A stretch of DNA of 64,000 nt from Paludibacter propionicigenes WB4 (GTDB taxonomy: Bacteria; Bacteroidota; Bacteroidia; Bacteroidales; Paludibacteraceae), in the NCBI RefSeq assembly GCF_000183135.1, contig NC_014734.1:806001-870000 (forward strand), read 5' to 3'. Under the pieces are notes generated by a model that ran no database searches, was not told where the DNA came from, and was given only the letters and a program-made list of their open reading frames with translations. Of the stretch, positions 27,077-35,340 are shown one piece after another (position 1 is the stretch's first letter; every line of letters begins with the position of its first letter). The position numbers and the translations under genes are program-made.

Positions 27077-28849
27077 ATGTTTAGAACACACACATGCGGC
27101 GAACTTCGCCTGACTAATGTAGGACAACAAACAACCTTATCAGGTTGGGTACAACGTGCACGGAAAATGGGCGGAATGACCTTTGTTGATATTCGCGACC
27201 GTTACGGGATAACACAGTTGGTATTCAACCAAGATGTAAACGCCGCATTATTTGATACTGCGAATAAACTTGGACGTGAATATGTGATTCGTGTGAGTGG
27301 TGAAGTGGCTGAACGCAGTAACAAGAATGCAAATATACCAACCGGTGAAGTCGAAATACTTGTTTCGGAACTTAGCATACTGAACGAATCCAAAACTCCA
27401 CCGTTTACCATAGAAGATAACACGGATGGTGGCGATGATATCCGCATGAAATACCGTTACCTGGATTTACGTCGTAACAATGTGCGTGAAAATCTGGAAT
27501 TACGTCATCGTATTACTTTTGAACTACGTCGCTACTTAGATCAGATGAACTTTCTGGAAGTAGAAACACCGATATTGATTGGTTCCACACCCGAAGGCGC
27601 GCGCGATTTCGTTGTGCCATCACGCATGAATCCGGGTGAGTTTTATGCTTTACCACAGTCGCCACAGTTGTTCAAACAATTGCTTATGGTTTCCGGTTTC
27701 GACCGTTATTTCCAGATAGCCAAGTGTTTCCGAGACGAAGACTTGCGTGCCGACCGCCAACCTGAGTTTACCCAGATAGACTGCGAAATGTCTTTTGTTG
27801 AACAGGAAGATGTGCTAAACCTTTTCGAAGGTATGATGAAACATCTGTTCAAATTCGTAAAAAACATTGATTTCACCGAAGCATTTCCCCGTATGACGTG
27901 GGAAGATGGAATGAAATACTACGGGTCGGACAAACCGGATATTCGTTTTGAAATGAAGTTCGTGGAGTTGAAAGAAGCCGTTTCCGGACATGACTTTGTT
28001 GTTTTTGATAGTGTACCTTATGTGGGCGGTATATGTGCCACAGGCTGTGCCGGATATACCCGCAAGCAATTGGATGAATTGACCGACTTTGTTAAACGTC
28101 CGCAAATAGGAGCGAAGGGGCTGGTTTACATTCGTTGTGAAGCCGATGGAACATTTAAATCATCGGTAGATAAATTCTATTCGGCTGACGATTTAAAACA
28201 AATAGCTTCTTTATTCAAAGCTCAGCCCGGAGATTTGATTTTGATCCTGGCAGGTGAAAAACGCAAAACTCAGAAAGCTTTGTGTGAATTGCGCCTGGAA
28301 ATGGGAGCGAGGTTAGGTTACAGAAACAAGGACGTATATGCTCCACTGTGGATTATTGACTTTCCACTCTTTGAATGGGACGAAGACACACAACGTTTCT
28401 ACGCTACACACCATCCGTTTACTTCCCCAAATTTAGACGATATTCCGTTATTGGAAACTGATCCGGGAGCCGTACGTGCTACTGCTTACGATATGGTTAT
28501 CAATGGCGTGGAACTGGGCGGTGGTTCTATTCGTATTCACGATAGTGCATTGCAACATCAAATGTTTAAACATCTTGGATTTACACCCGAACAAGCTGAA
28601 GCACAGTTTGGCTTCTTAATGAGTGCATTCCAGTATGGAGCGCCACCACACGGAGGATTGGCATTCGGGTTAGACCGTTTAGTATCCTTGTTTGCCGGAT
28701 TGGACAGTATTCGCGACTGTATTGCATTCCCTAAAAATAATTCAGGACGCGACGTGATGGCCGATTCACCATCAACAATAGCTCAGGCACAGCTGGATGA
28801 ACTAAATCTGGTGGTGGATTTGAAACCCCAAACCCCTAAAGGGGCTTAA
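27077..28849 (+). CDS. aspS: Aspartyl-tRNA synthetase
   Basis: Class IIb synthetase charging tRNA-Asp, 590 aa, bacterial type. The N-terminal OB-fold anticodon domain ([19 protein letters not shown]) is followed by motif 2 ([18 protein letters not shown]), a GAD insertion domain (about residues 290-400), HHPFTSP, and motif 3 ([16 protein letters not shown]). The last residues KPQTPKGA are encoded by a dispersed GC-rich repeat that runs over the stop codon, so the protein tail appears to have been replaced or extended by the repeat. Confidence 0.95.
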   Translation: MFRTHTCGELRLTNVGQQTTLSGWVQRARKMGGMTFVDIRDRYGITQLVFNQDVNAALFDTANKLGREYVIRVSGEVAERSNKNANIPTGEVEILVSELSILNESKTPPFTIEDNTDGGDDIRMKYRYLDLRRNNVRENLELRHRITFELRRYLDQMNFLEVETPILIGSTPEGARDFVVPSRMNPGEFYALPQSPQLFKQLLMVSGFDRYFQIAKCFRDEDLRADRQPEFTQIDCEMSFVEQEDVLNLFEGMMKHLFKFVKNIDFTEAFPRMTWEDGMKYYGSDKPDIRFEMKFVELKEAVSGHDFVVFDSVPYVGGICATGCAGYTRKQLDELTDFVKRPQIGAKGLVYIRCEADGTFKSSVDKFYSADDLKQIASLFKAQPGDLILILAGEKRKTQKALCELRLEMGARLGYRNKDVYAPLWIIDFPLFEWDEDTQRFYATHHPFTSPNLDDIPLLETDPGAVRATAYDMVINGVELGGGSIRIHDSALQHQMFKHLGFTPEQAEAQFGFLMSAFQYGAPPHGGLAFGLDRLVSLFAGLDSIRDCIAFPKNNSGRDVMADSPSTIAQAQLDELNLVVDLKPQTPKGA

Positions 28850-28988
28850 AGAAAGAGTTTGTTAAACAACAAATAGATTATATAATAAAAGCCTTTAAAC
28901 ATTTCTGTTTAAAGGCTTTTATTATATCTTATATATCAGACGAAATACAGGAGAATGTGCCATAAGTCCCTTTAGGGGTTTGGGGTTC
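28822..28988. repeat. Nested inverted repeat over the aspS 3' end
   Basis: The arm 28822-28847 (core AAACCCCTAAAGGGGCTT) and the inverted arm 28964-28988 (core AAGTCCCTTTAGGGGTTT) are near-complements over about 25 bases. Between them lies the aspS terminator. The CCCCTAAAGGGG core is itself a palindrome. Confidence 0.75.
28881..28926. terminator. Terminator of aspS, perfect 20-bp stem
   Basis: 28881-28900 pairs perfectly with 28907-28926 across a 6-nt loop. Runs of A and T at the stem ends make it work in both directions, for aspS and for the convergent PhnA-like gene. Confidence 0.9.
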
Positions 28989-28994
28989 TTTTTC

Positions 28995-29333
28995 TTATTT
29001 CTTCAAAAAACAAGTCTTCAATACAAAGCTGGTGCCGTCAATTTTGCAATCAACTTCCTCATGATCTTCGGTGAGGCGTATACTTTTTACTTTAGTTCCA
29101 CGTTTTAAAACGATAGAAGATCCTCTGACTTTCAGATCTTTAATTAGAGTAACACTGTCGCCGGTGAGTAGTTCGGTACCGTTGCTGTCGCGAGGAGTTT
29201 TATCTTCAGCTTCATCGTCGGCAGCTTCAGTTGAAAATTCATGACTGCAATCCGGACAAACATACAAATCTGTAGACGAATCGAAATAAGTGTTTTCCAT
29301 TCCACACTTAGGACATTTGGGTTCTTTGTTCAT
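28995..29333 (-). CDS. yjdM: PhnA/YjdM family zinc-ribbon protein
   Basis: 112-aa cytosolic protein with an N-terminal zinc ribbon (CPKC at about 6-9 and CPDC at about 24-27) and a C-terminal SH3-like PhnA domain (DSNGTELLTGDSVTLIKDL, KVRGSS, KRGTKV). The start MNKEPKCPKC is chosen because an upstream start would precede it by nine unrelated residues. Despite the historical phosphonate name, the role of this family is not established. Confidence 0.88.
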   Translation of the reverse strand: MNKEPKCPKCGMENTYFDSSTDLYVCPDCSHEFSTEAADDEAEDKTPRDSNGTELLTGDSVTLIKDLKVRGSSIVLKRGTKVKSIRLTEDHEEVDCKIDGTSFVLKTCFLKK

Positions 29334-29360
29334 TTTTTGTTTTTCTAATTGAGGCGGCAA

Positions 29361-29882
29361 AAGTACAAAAATAGTTTGACGTAAGCAGTAGGCAGAGAGT
29401 AGTATGTAGTCGGTAGTTTGTAGTAACTAGAAAAAAAATAAGAAATACAGGAAGAGCAGGTGTTATTTGTTAATAGGGAGTAACTGAATTATACTATTAT
29501 ACATAATATAAATTATGAGCAAAAATGAGCAGCGCATTATTAGAGTAGTTCGCTGGCAAGTGCATACAAGCCACTCTGAAGAATTCTCAAGCTAAACGAC
29601 AGGATTATTGATAACAAATTTAGCTGCAATATGGAATCAACAATGAAAACCGGATGTGCATAAAAACAACAAGACAATAGACTAACGATCAGCTATGAAA
29701 GTATATTGAAATTCCAGCAGTATCAGTCAATCTACAAAGCAAGAATGACAGAGTTTAAGCAATATAGGACAAGGATTGAAGCAGTTTTGTTTTCCCTACT
29801 CCTGCTTTGTCAGAAAATTCAACAATACATTAACTTAATTTAATTCAGCTTTATAAAACACCTAAATTTGATGTCATATATT
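29361..29882. other. Gene-free spacer with a low-complexity patch
   Basis: About 520 bases with no convincing reading frame. 29383-29430 is a run of near-repeats of GTAGT (GCAGTAGGCAGAGAGTAG and similar), like patches seen before gmk, xylA and the deacetylase gene. The rest looks unstructured. Confidence 0.5.
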
Positions 29883-30407
29883 CTAATTTGATATTGTAAG
29901 TGTAGCGTATTCTCTATCCAGAATACTCATATTGTGTACCGAATAATATTCTCCGTCTATTACAAACGACTCGCGCAACGTACCTTCAATCTGAAAACCA
30001 CAGCTTTGATAGCACCGTATGGCGGCTTTGTTGAATTCAAAAACGCCCAAGTCTACCCTGTGAAGTGCCAATTCTTCAAAGCAAATTTTGAGCAAAGCCC
30101 GTATCAGTTGACGTCCATAGCCCTTACTCCTATCCTGCTCTTCGGCTATCAGAATCCGGCAAAGGCGCGCACTCTTATTTTTCGCGTTATGATGGCTGAT
30201 GGATCCATGTCCAATCACTTTGCCCGTTTCAGCATCCACCACACGATATATCCTGTGACCCGGATCAGCTATGTAGTGTTGCAGTTGCTCCGCCGATACC
30301 GGAAAGCTAAACGAAGCCCCGCCAAACTGATACATAAATTTTTCCGTATCCATCCAGCTGATAAACTGTTCAAAATCATCTGTGGTAAATTTCTCAAGTC
30401 CTATCAT
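29883..30407 (-). CDS. GNAT family N-acetyltransferase
   Basis: 174-aa acetyl-CoA-dependent acetyltransferase of the RimJ/RimL-like group. The acetyl-CoA loop is EQDRSKGYGRQLIRALL (motif A, about residue 98) and the C-terminal motif B is AIRCYQSCGFQIEGTLRES, typical of this group. Substrate unknown. The divergent or neighbouring AraC-type gene is on the same strand 66 bases upstream, so the two may be one transcript. Confidence 0.87.
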   Translation of the reverse strand: MIGLEKFTTDDFEQFISWMDTEKFMYQFGGASFSFPVSAEQLQHYIADPGHRIYRVVDAETGKVIGHGSISHHNAKNKSARLCRILIAEEQDRSKGYGRQLIRALLKICFEELALHRVDLGVFEFNKAAIRCYQSCGFQIEGTLRESFVIDGEYYSVHNMSILDREYATLTISN

Positions 30408-30473
30408 AACCAGTTCATTTTATAGATTTTGTAATTCAAAAGCAAATGCGAACGAAAACCTCATCAGGCCTCG

Positions 30474-30893
30474 TCATCTTCTTTTCTTTTGCCATTTACG
30501 GTGGCGCAACATGAATTGATAAAAGCCCGAATAAGAGAAACCAACACTGGCAGCAATGTCCTGTATAGTAGTCTTCGCCGATTTATTTCGGATAAGATCT
30601 TCTGCCTTGATAAGAATGTATCCTTCCACAAAATCAGTGTAGGTCATTCCGGTTATCACGCTGACGGCAACACACATTTCCGTATAGTTTATCCCGAGTA
30701 ACTGGGCATGAAACCGCGCATTGCGTATACCATGATGTTGAAGATTGGCCATAAAAGCATCGAAGAACGCGCTACCCGTTGAACGGAATCCCTGAGCAGG
30801 TAAATCGTATTCATTTTCAGCCTCCAGCGTGTCGGGAATGGAAACAGGCACATATAACTCCTGCGGACTGTATTGTTTGAATGTTGCTGCCAT
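30474..30893 (-). CDS. Small AraC-type helix-turn-helix regulator
   Basis: 139 aa. The C-terminal about 90 residues resemble an AraC-family DNA-binding domain: two helix-turn-helix units, the first around FHAQLLGINYTEMCVAVSVITGMTYTDFVEGY, the second around TTIQDIAASVGFSYSGFYQFMLRHR. The N-terminal 45 residues are too short for a sugar-binding domain, so any signal would come through another partner. It ends in a basic tail (KWQKKRR). It may control the acetyltransferase gene beside it (inference). Confidence 0.72.
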   Translation of the reverse strand: MAATFKQYSPQELYVPVSIPDTLEAENEYDLPAQGFRSTGSAFFDAFMANLQHHGIRNARFHAQLLGINYTEMCVAVSVITGMTYTDFVEGYILIKAEDLIRNKSAKTTIQDIAASVGFSYSGFYQFMLRHRKWQKKRR

Positions 30894-30961
30894 AAAGTAT
30901 TACTTATTAATTGACAACACAAAAATATAACAATTTTTGCAAAAAGCAAATACTCCGATAT

Positions 30962-31073
30962 ACCGTCACACTATGCGACGATATTTTTCCACTGTCAGGT
31001 ATTTTCTCGCACAGTGCGCAAGCATTCTTACAAAAATATTTATATCGTCGCAAAGTGTAACGATATAAATATT
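30962..31073. repeat. Inverted-motif repeats upstream of the KAP gene
   Basis: CGTCACACTATGCGACGATA (30963-30982) recurs inverted as TATCGTCGCAAAGTGTAACG (31043-31062), 18 of 20 bases complementary. The second copy is embedded in a perfect 14-bp hairpin (31035-31048 with 31060-31073, 11-nt loop). Confidence 0.75.
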
Positions 31074-31126
31074 AAATAATTTATTTTGTATACATACGTG
31101 CGGATATAAATTACATTGCATATATA

Positions 31127-31240
31127 GCGTCACATAGTCAGACAGTATTCCTACAACCGAAGGAATAGCGGCACATAGTCAGACGCTATTTCTGCATCCG
31201 CAGGAATAGCGGCACACAATTTCACAGCATTACCGCAGAA
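31127..31240. repeat. 41-bp tandem repeats upstream of the KAP gene
   Basis: Two full units (31127-31167 and 31168-31208) and a partial third (31209 on). Each starts GCGTCACATAGTCAGAC or GCGGCACATAGTCAGAC and ends in a small hairpin (ATTCCT ... AGGAAT; ATTTCTGC ... GCAGGAAT). The unit start resembles the CGTCACACTATGCGAC motif at 30963. Confidence 0.75.
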
Positions 31241-31373
31241 AATTTTGTTCACTCCCCCACTCCATTTACTACCGATTATAAATAAACTATTCTATCAAAC
31301 TTGGCTAATTAACTTATTTTTGTAACTTTGGGGCGTGGAACATTCAATCTAGTACAATTAAACCAATTAAGAA

Positions 31374-32735
31374 ATGAAATTAAAACACGAACTAGAAATA
31401 AATAAAGAAAATCCATTTAAAAACTGCAAATTGGATAGAAAAAAATATGCTCCTGCATTGACAAATATGCTAGAGACATTTCCGAATGGTTTTGTAATGG
31501 CTATAGATAACGAATGGGGAACCGGCAAAACTACATTTGTACAAATGTGGAAGGCTTCAATTGAGAAAGACTATAAAACCATTTATTTCAATGCATGGGA
31601 AAATGACTTTGATAATGATGTGCTAGCTGCATTAATGGGTGAGTTAGGAACACTTAGAAGTAGCGGAACTGAAACAACATTCAAAGAAGTCGTGAAGAAG
31701 GGAGCTATTTTATCCAAAAATATATTACCTATTTTAATAGAAGCAGCTGCCAATAAATATATTGGAGAAGGAGTTGTTAGTAAAGTAGCCGCAGAGCTTG
31801 CTAAATCCAGTGGAGAAATAATGTTAGAACAGGTAACCGAATATACAAATAAGAAAAAAGGATTGGTTGAATTTAGAGATAGTTTAGCCAAATACATTGA
31901 AGAAACTAAAGAGGGTAAACCTATAGTGTTTATAATTGATGAATTGGACCGTTGCCGCCCTGACTATGCTGTTGAAGTATTGGAGAAAGTAAAACATTTC
32001 TTTTCGGTAAAAGGAATTGTGTTTGTTCTTTCTATCAATAAAAATGAATTGAAAAATGCCATTCATGGAGTTTATAATAGTGCAAATATCAACGCTGATG
32101 ATTATTTGAGACGGTTTATTGATATTGAGTATTCCATTCCTGAACCTGACAAAGAAAAATTTTGCAATTATCTGTATTCATACTATGAGTTCGAAGATTT
32201 AGTAGAATATAACCGTGGCCATAAGGAATTTCTAAATTTAGCTTATAGTCTATTTTCAGTTAATAGCACTACTTTGAGGCAACAAGAAAAAATCTTTGCT
32301 TATGCTAGGATAGTTTTCAATAGCTTTGGTAACTCTTTGTATCAATATTGTAATGAAGTTGGCTTTATTTTAGTTTATTCAAAATGTATTTTTCCAAGTT
32401 TCTATACAAAGCTTAAACAAAAACATTATTCTATTCAAGAATTATACGATGAACTACAAAAGATTCTACCATTACCGATGTCAAATCAACAAAGGATTAT
32501 AAGTACCGAATCATTATTACTATTTCTATATAATGGATATTATTTTTATCCAAATGTTCCACCAAATTTACTTGGAGATGGAGAGACTGGACTTAGTATA
32601 AATATAGACACTAAGGATTTAAAGGAAAAATTCACTAACTCATTAACGTGGATTCATAGTGATCATAGTATCAACGACAGATATGATTTGCTTAAAGAGC
32701 TATTTAATTATATCGATTTGATCAATATTTCATAG
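31374..32735 (+). CDS. KAP family P-loop NTPase
   Basis: 453-aa STAND-class NTPase with a KAP domain. Walker A is NEWGTGKTTF (residues 46-55), then IYFNAWEND, and Walker B FIIDELDRCRPDYA with Asp189/Glu190, the KAP signature. Unlike classical KAP proteins I see no insertion of transmembrane segments within the NTPase core, so it may be cytosolic. The C-terminal 180 residues look helical with no named domain. It is a single gene with TATTTTTG (31315-31322) as probable -7 box, preceded by unusual repeats and followed by a long hairpin. KAP NTPases occur in anti-phage and other conflict systems, but no effector gene is adjacent, so that role is only a possibility. Confidence 0.85.
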   Translation: MKLKHELEINKENPFKNCKLDRKKYAPALTNMLETFPNGFVMAIDNEWGTGKTTFVQMWKASIEKDYKTIYFNAWENDFDNDVLAALMGELGTLRSSGTETTFKEVVKKGAILSKNILPILIEAAANKYIGEGVVSKVAAELAKSSGEIMLEQVTEYTNKKKGLVEFRDSLAKYIEETKEGKPIVFIIDELDRCRPDYAVEVLEKVKHFFSVKGIVFVLSINKNELKNAIHGVYNSANINADDYLRRFIDIEYSIPEPDKEKFCNYLYSYYEFEDLVEYNRGHKEFLNLAYSLFSVNSTTLRQQEKIFAYARIVFNSFGNSLYQYCNEVGFILVYSKCIFPSFYTKLKQKHYSIQELYDELQKILPLPMSNQQRIISTESLLLFLYNGYYFYPNVPPNLLGDGETGLSINIDTKDLKEKFTNSLTWIHSDHSINDRYDLLKELFNYIDLINIS

Positions 32736-32755
32736 TTCAAAATTTGAATTAATCT

Positions 32756-32820
32756 GGGTCTTGCGATTTAAAATCGCGAACTTTAAAAGGGAAAAACGCG
32801 AATTGAAAGTCGCGAGACCC
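32756..32820. repeat. Long imperfect hairpin after the KAP gene
   Basis: 32756-32778 (GGGTCTTGCGATTT start) pairs with 32797-32820 (TCGCGAGACCC end) over about 23 bases with a few mismatches and an 18-nt loop. No T-run follows, so it is not a normal terminator. Confidence 0.7.
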
Positions 32821-32826
32821 GGACAT

Positions 32827-32864
32827 AAAAAAAACTTCTGTCATCTTTCGATAACAGAAGTTTT
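32827..32864 (-). terminator. Terminator of the RRM protein gene
   Basis: AAAACTTCTGT (32831-32841) pairs with ACAGAAGTTTT (32854-32864); on the minus strand the stem runs into TTTTTTTT. Confidence 0.85.
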
Positions 32865-32891
32865 AATGTGTGTGTTCCTGAAAAAATGAAA

Positions 32892-33137
32892 TTATTTTTT
32901 TGGAAGAGCTTCTTTTACTACCATTGCACGGCCGTCAAATTCAGCTCCGTTTAGTTCAGCAATAACTTTCTTTGCAGCTTCTTCGTCTGACATTTCTACA
33001 AATGCAAAACCTTTTGATCTGCGTGTTTCGCGATCCATGATAAGTTTACATGAATCTACCTGACCGTATTCTGCAATTGCTTCCTGAAGGTCGTTTTCTC
33101 TAACATTGTAACTTAAGTTACCTACGTAAATGTTCAT
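32892..33137 (-). CDS. Small RRM-domain RNA-binding protein
   Basis: 81 aa, a single RNA recognition motif. RNP2 is IYVGNL (residues 3-8) and RNP1 is KGFAFVEM (about 42-49), both intact, with the aromatic residues that stack on RNA bases. Proteins of this size are abundant in Bacteroidota, which lack Hfq in many cases, and are candidates for global post-transcriptional regulators. It has its own promoter, a 114-nt leader with an inverted repeat, and its own terminator. Confidence 0.93.
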   Translation of the reverse strand: MNIYVGNLSYNVRENDLQEAIAEYGQVDSCKLIMDRETRRSKGFAFVEMSDEEAAKKVIAELNGAEFDGRAMVVKEALPKK

Positions 33138-33152
33138 AAATATAATATAATT

Positions 33153-33196
33153 AATTGTGATAAAAAGAGAAGTAGAATAACGAAGCTATCACAATT
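33153..33196 (-). promoter_or_regulatory. Inverted repeat in the RRM gene leader
   Basis: AATTGTGATA (33153-33162) and TATCACAATT (33187-33196) form a perfect 10-bp stem with a 24-nt loop in the 5' untranslated region, 16 bases before the start codon. It may be an autoregulatory or cold-responsive element. Confidence 0.55.
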
Positions 33197-33257
33197 TCGA
33201 ATCGGGTAGATAAGAGTTGGAAATAAACAAACGAGAAATACATTTCTTTTATGCGGA

Positions 33258-33288
33258 CAAAGGTAGTCATTTAAAATGAATCTGACAA
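33258..33288 (-). promoter_or_regulatory. Promoter of the RRM gene
   Basis: On the minus strand TTG (33288-33286), 20 bases, TACCTTTG (33265-33258): an almost ideal Bacteroidota promoter. The predicted start is near 33251. Confidence 0.8.
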
Positions 33289-33311
33289 TTTTTACCTATT
33301 ATTCGATATTT

Positions 33312-33430
33312 TATATGGAATGTCCCCTTTTTAAAGGGGACGAGCGTAGCGGAGGGGTTTGTCTTTAAACCCTTCGCCCGTTCGACTGAGCTCACGCCGA
33401 AGTCTTCGGGCACTTCCCTTAAAAAGGGAA
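33312..33430. repeat. Composite REP-like palindromic repeat
   Basis: Made of nested palindromes: GTCCCCTTT-TT-AAAGGGGAC at the left, TTCCCTTAAAAAGGGAA at the right, and a GC-rich middle with TTTGTCTTTAAACCC and GCCGAAGTCTTCGGGC. A short minus-strand frame through it is an artefact. It resembles the CCCCTAAAGGGG-type repeats near aspS and the Nudix gene. Confidence 0.65.
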
Positions 33431-33535
33431 GATCATCGAAGTTCTGTGATTTGCTCACTTGGCTGTTACTCTATACATAAAAAAACGCCCTAAAACTCAT
33501 TTTCGAGTTTCGGGGCGATTTCTATTTAAGATAAT

Positions 33536-33568
33536 ACTCATACGATGACTTCAAGTCATCGTATGAGT
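33536..33568. terminator. Hairpin after the xylose operon
   Basis: ACTCATACGATGACTT and AAGTCATCGTATGAGT (16 bp) share one centre base. A second imperfect hairpin (33486-33516) follows. They lie just past the transporter stop on the minus strand and probably end the xyl operon, although the U-tract is weak. Confidence 0.65.
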
Positions 33569-33578
33569 AAAGAGAATT

Positions 33579-35246
33579 TTATTTCTTTTTCCAAAGTTCT
33601 TCGATAGACTCCAGTGTACGACCTTTAGTTTCGGGAACAAATTTCCACATAAAGATAGCCGACAGGATACTCATGATACCGTAAATCCAGTAAGAGAATC
33701 CGTGGTTGAAAGTGTTAGTCAACCATACGTTATCGTTCAACATTGGGAATGTAAGCGATACAATCCAGTTGGCAATCCATTGTGCTGCAACGGCTATTGA
33801 CAATGCTCCACGAATAGAGTTCGGGAAGATTTCGGCCAATAACACCCAGCATACAGGACCCCAGCTCATAGCAAATGCAGCAGTGTAAGTCAACATGAAA
33901 ATCAATGCCAAAATACCTACGTGACCTGAGTAGAATGTGAATCCAAGTCCGATCATACTTACTGCCATACCGATAGAACCGATAATCATAAGCGGTTTAC
34001 GACCGAATTTATCTACAGTCATAATGGCCACTACAGTAAATGCTAAGTTTACCACACCAACGATAATGGTTTGAAGTAACGAAGAATCGGTAGAGGCACC
34101 CATGTTACGGAAAATGTTTCCGGCATAGTAAAGCACTACGTTGATACCTACTGCCTGTTGGAATACAGAAAGTAATACACCCACAATGATTACACCTGCA
34201 CCGTACGAAAGCCATGGAGCATTCAGTTCGTGCAATGTACCTTTGATATCGGTAAGGATACTTTCGGCATTGTCTTTACCTGCAATTTTCTGAAGCACCG
34301 ACAACGCTTTATCGTTTTTACCCTTCATGGCAAGGTAACGGGGAGTTTCAGGTACAAAGAACAGCAACAACACGAAGATACCTGCAGGAATTGCTCCCGA
34401 AAGGAACATATAACGCCAACCTTCAGTGATTAACCATTGTTCGTCGCCCTGACGAGCAATTACCAGGTTTACAAAATAAATAACCAACATACCGAAGATA
34501 ATAGCAAACTGGTTGAACGAAACCAATTTACCGCGTACGTTAGCCGGAGCAATTTCGGCAATATACATAGGCGAAATCATAGAAGCTAACCCTACACCTA
34601 TACCACCGATAATACGATAAACTACGAATGAATATACATCGAGTGTACCGAATATATTAAATGCTTCGGGTTTCCATGCACCGATTGCAGAGATAAAGAA
34701 TGCAACGGCAGCAATGAAAAGTCCGTTTTTACGACCTAAAGATTTAGAAACAAATCCTGCAGCTGCACCACCAATGATACACCCGATAAGTGCACTGGCA
34801 ATAACAAAGCCTTTTACAGCATCAGCCATATTTTTCATGGCTTCAGTGTCAGCAGAATTTGGTAATGCGTTAGATAGGAAACTTACAGCCCAAATGGTAA
34901 GTCCACCAATTAAAACAGCAGTAATAATACCACCATTCTTTTTTCCAAGCAAACGAATAAATTGTCCGCTAAGGATAATAAATACGAAAAACAGTACAAT
35001 CACCATCATGATACGGTATTGGCTGAACAGCTGAGTTACCGTGTTGAGATCAAAGATATAGTTTGTGCCGTTGGTTTTATAGATATAAAATTCGACCAGT
35101 GATTTTTCGGCTCCATTCACCACAGCGGTGTCATAACCAAAAAGCAAACCACCTAAAGTAGCCACCAGCGTAAGCAAGAAAATGTATAGCTTGCTACCCT
35201 GCTGAAATGAATTGGAATTGCTTCCTCCAGTATCAATAAATGCCAT
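33579..35246 (-). CDS. xylE: Sugar porter family MFS transporter, probable D-xylose:H+ symporter
   Basis: Inner-membrane sugar:proton symporter with twelve predicted segments, 555 aa, longer than E. coli XylE. The extra length is an insertion between the first segments (residues about 45-135), common in Bacteroidota members. Family motifs are present: RIIGGIGVGLASMISPMYIAE, PETPRYL, KFGRKPLM, WGPVCWVLLAEIFP and the end motif PETKGRTLES. As last gene of an operon with xylA, xylB and a Nudix regulator, it is best read as the xylose importer; glucose or arabinose transport cannot be excluded by sequence. Confidence 0.9.
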   Translation of the reverse strand: MAFIDTGGSNSNSFQQGSKLYIFLLTLVATLGGLLFGYDTAVVNGAEKSLVEFYIYKTNGTNYIFDLNTVTQLFSQYRIMMVIVLFFVFIILSGQFIRLLGKKNGGIITAVLIGGLTIWAVSFLSNALPNSADTEAMKNMADAVKGFVIASALIGCIIGGAAAGFVSKSLGRKNGLFIAAVAFFISAIGAWKPEAFNIFGTLDVYSFVVYRIIGGIGVGLASMISPMYIAEIAPANVRGKLVSFNQFAIIFGMLVIYFVNLVIARQGDEQWLITEGWRYMFLSGAIPAGIFVLLLFFVPETPRYLAMKGKNDKALSVLQKIAGKDNAESILTDIKGTLHELNAPWLSYGAGVIIVGVLLSVFQQAVGINVVLYYAGNIFRNMGASTDSSLLQTIIVGVVNLAFTVVAIMTVDKFGRKPLMIIGSIGMAVSMIGLGFTFYSGHVGILALIFMLTYTAAFAMSWGPVCWVLLAEIFPNSIRGALSIAVAAQWIANWIVSLTFPMLNDNVWLTNTFNHGFSYWIYGIMSILSAIFMWKFVPETKGRTLESIEELWKKK

Positions 35247-35340
35247 GAGTATTATTATTTAATGGGTTATATAAACAATAAGCGGCAAGCAGTAAGCAGC
35301 AAACACTTGCTACTTACCCCTTACCGCTTACTTCTTTTTA

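Noticed and set aside
33267-33458. 63-codon minus-strand frame
   Set aside because: Encoded by a palindromic dispersed repeat; not protein-like.
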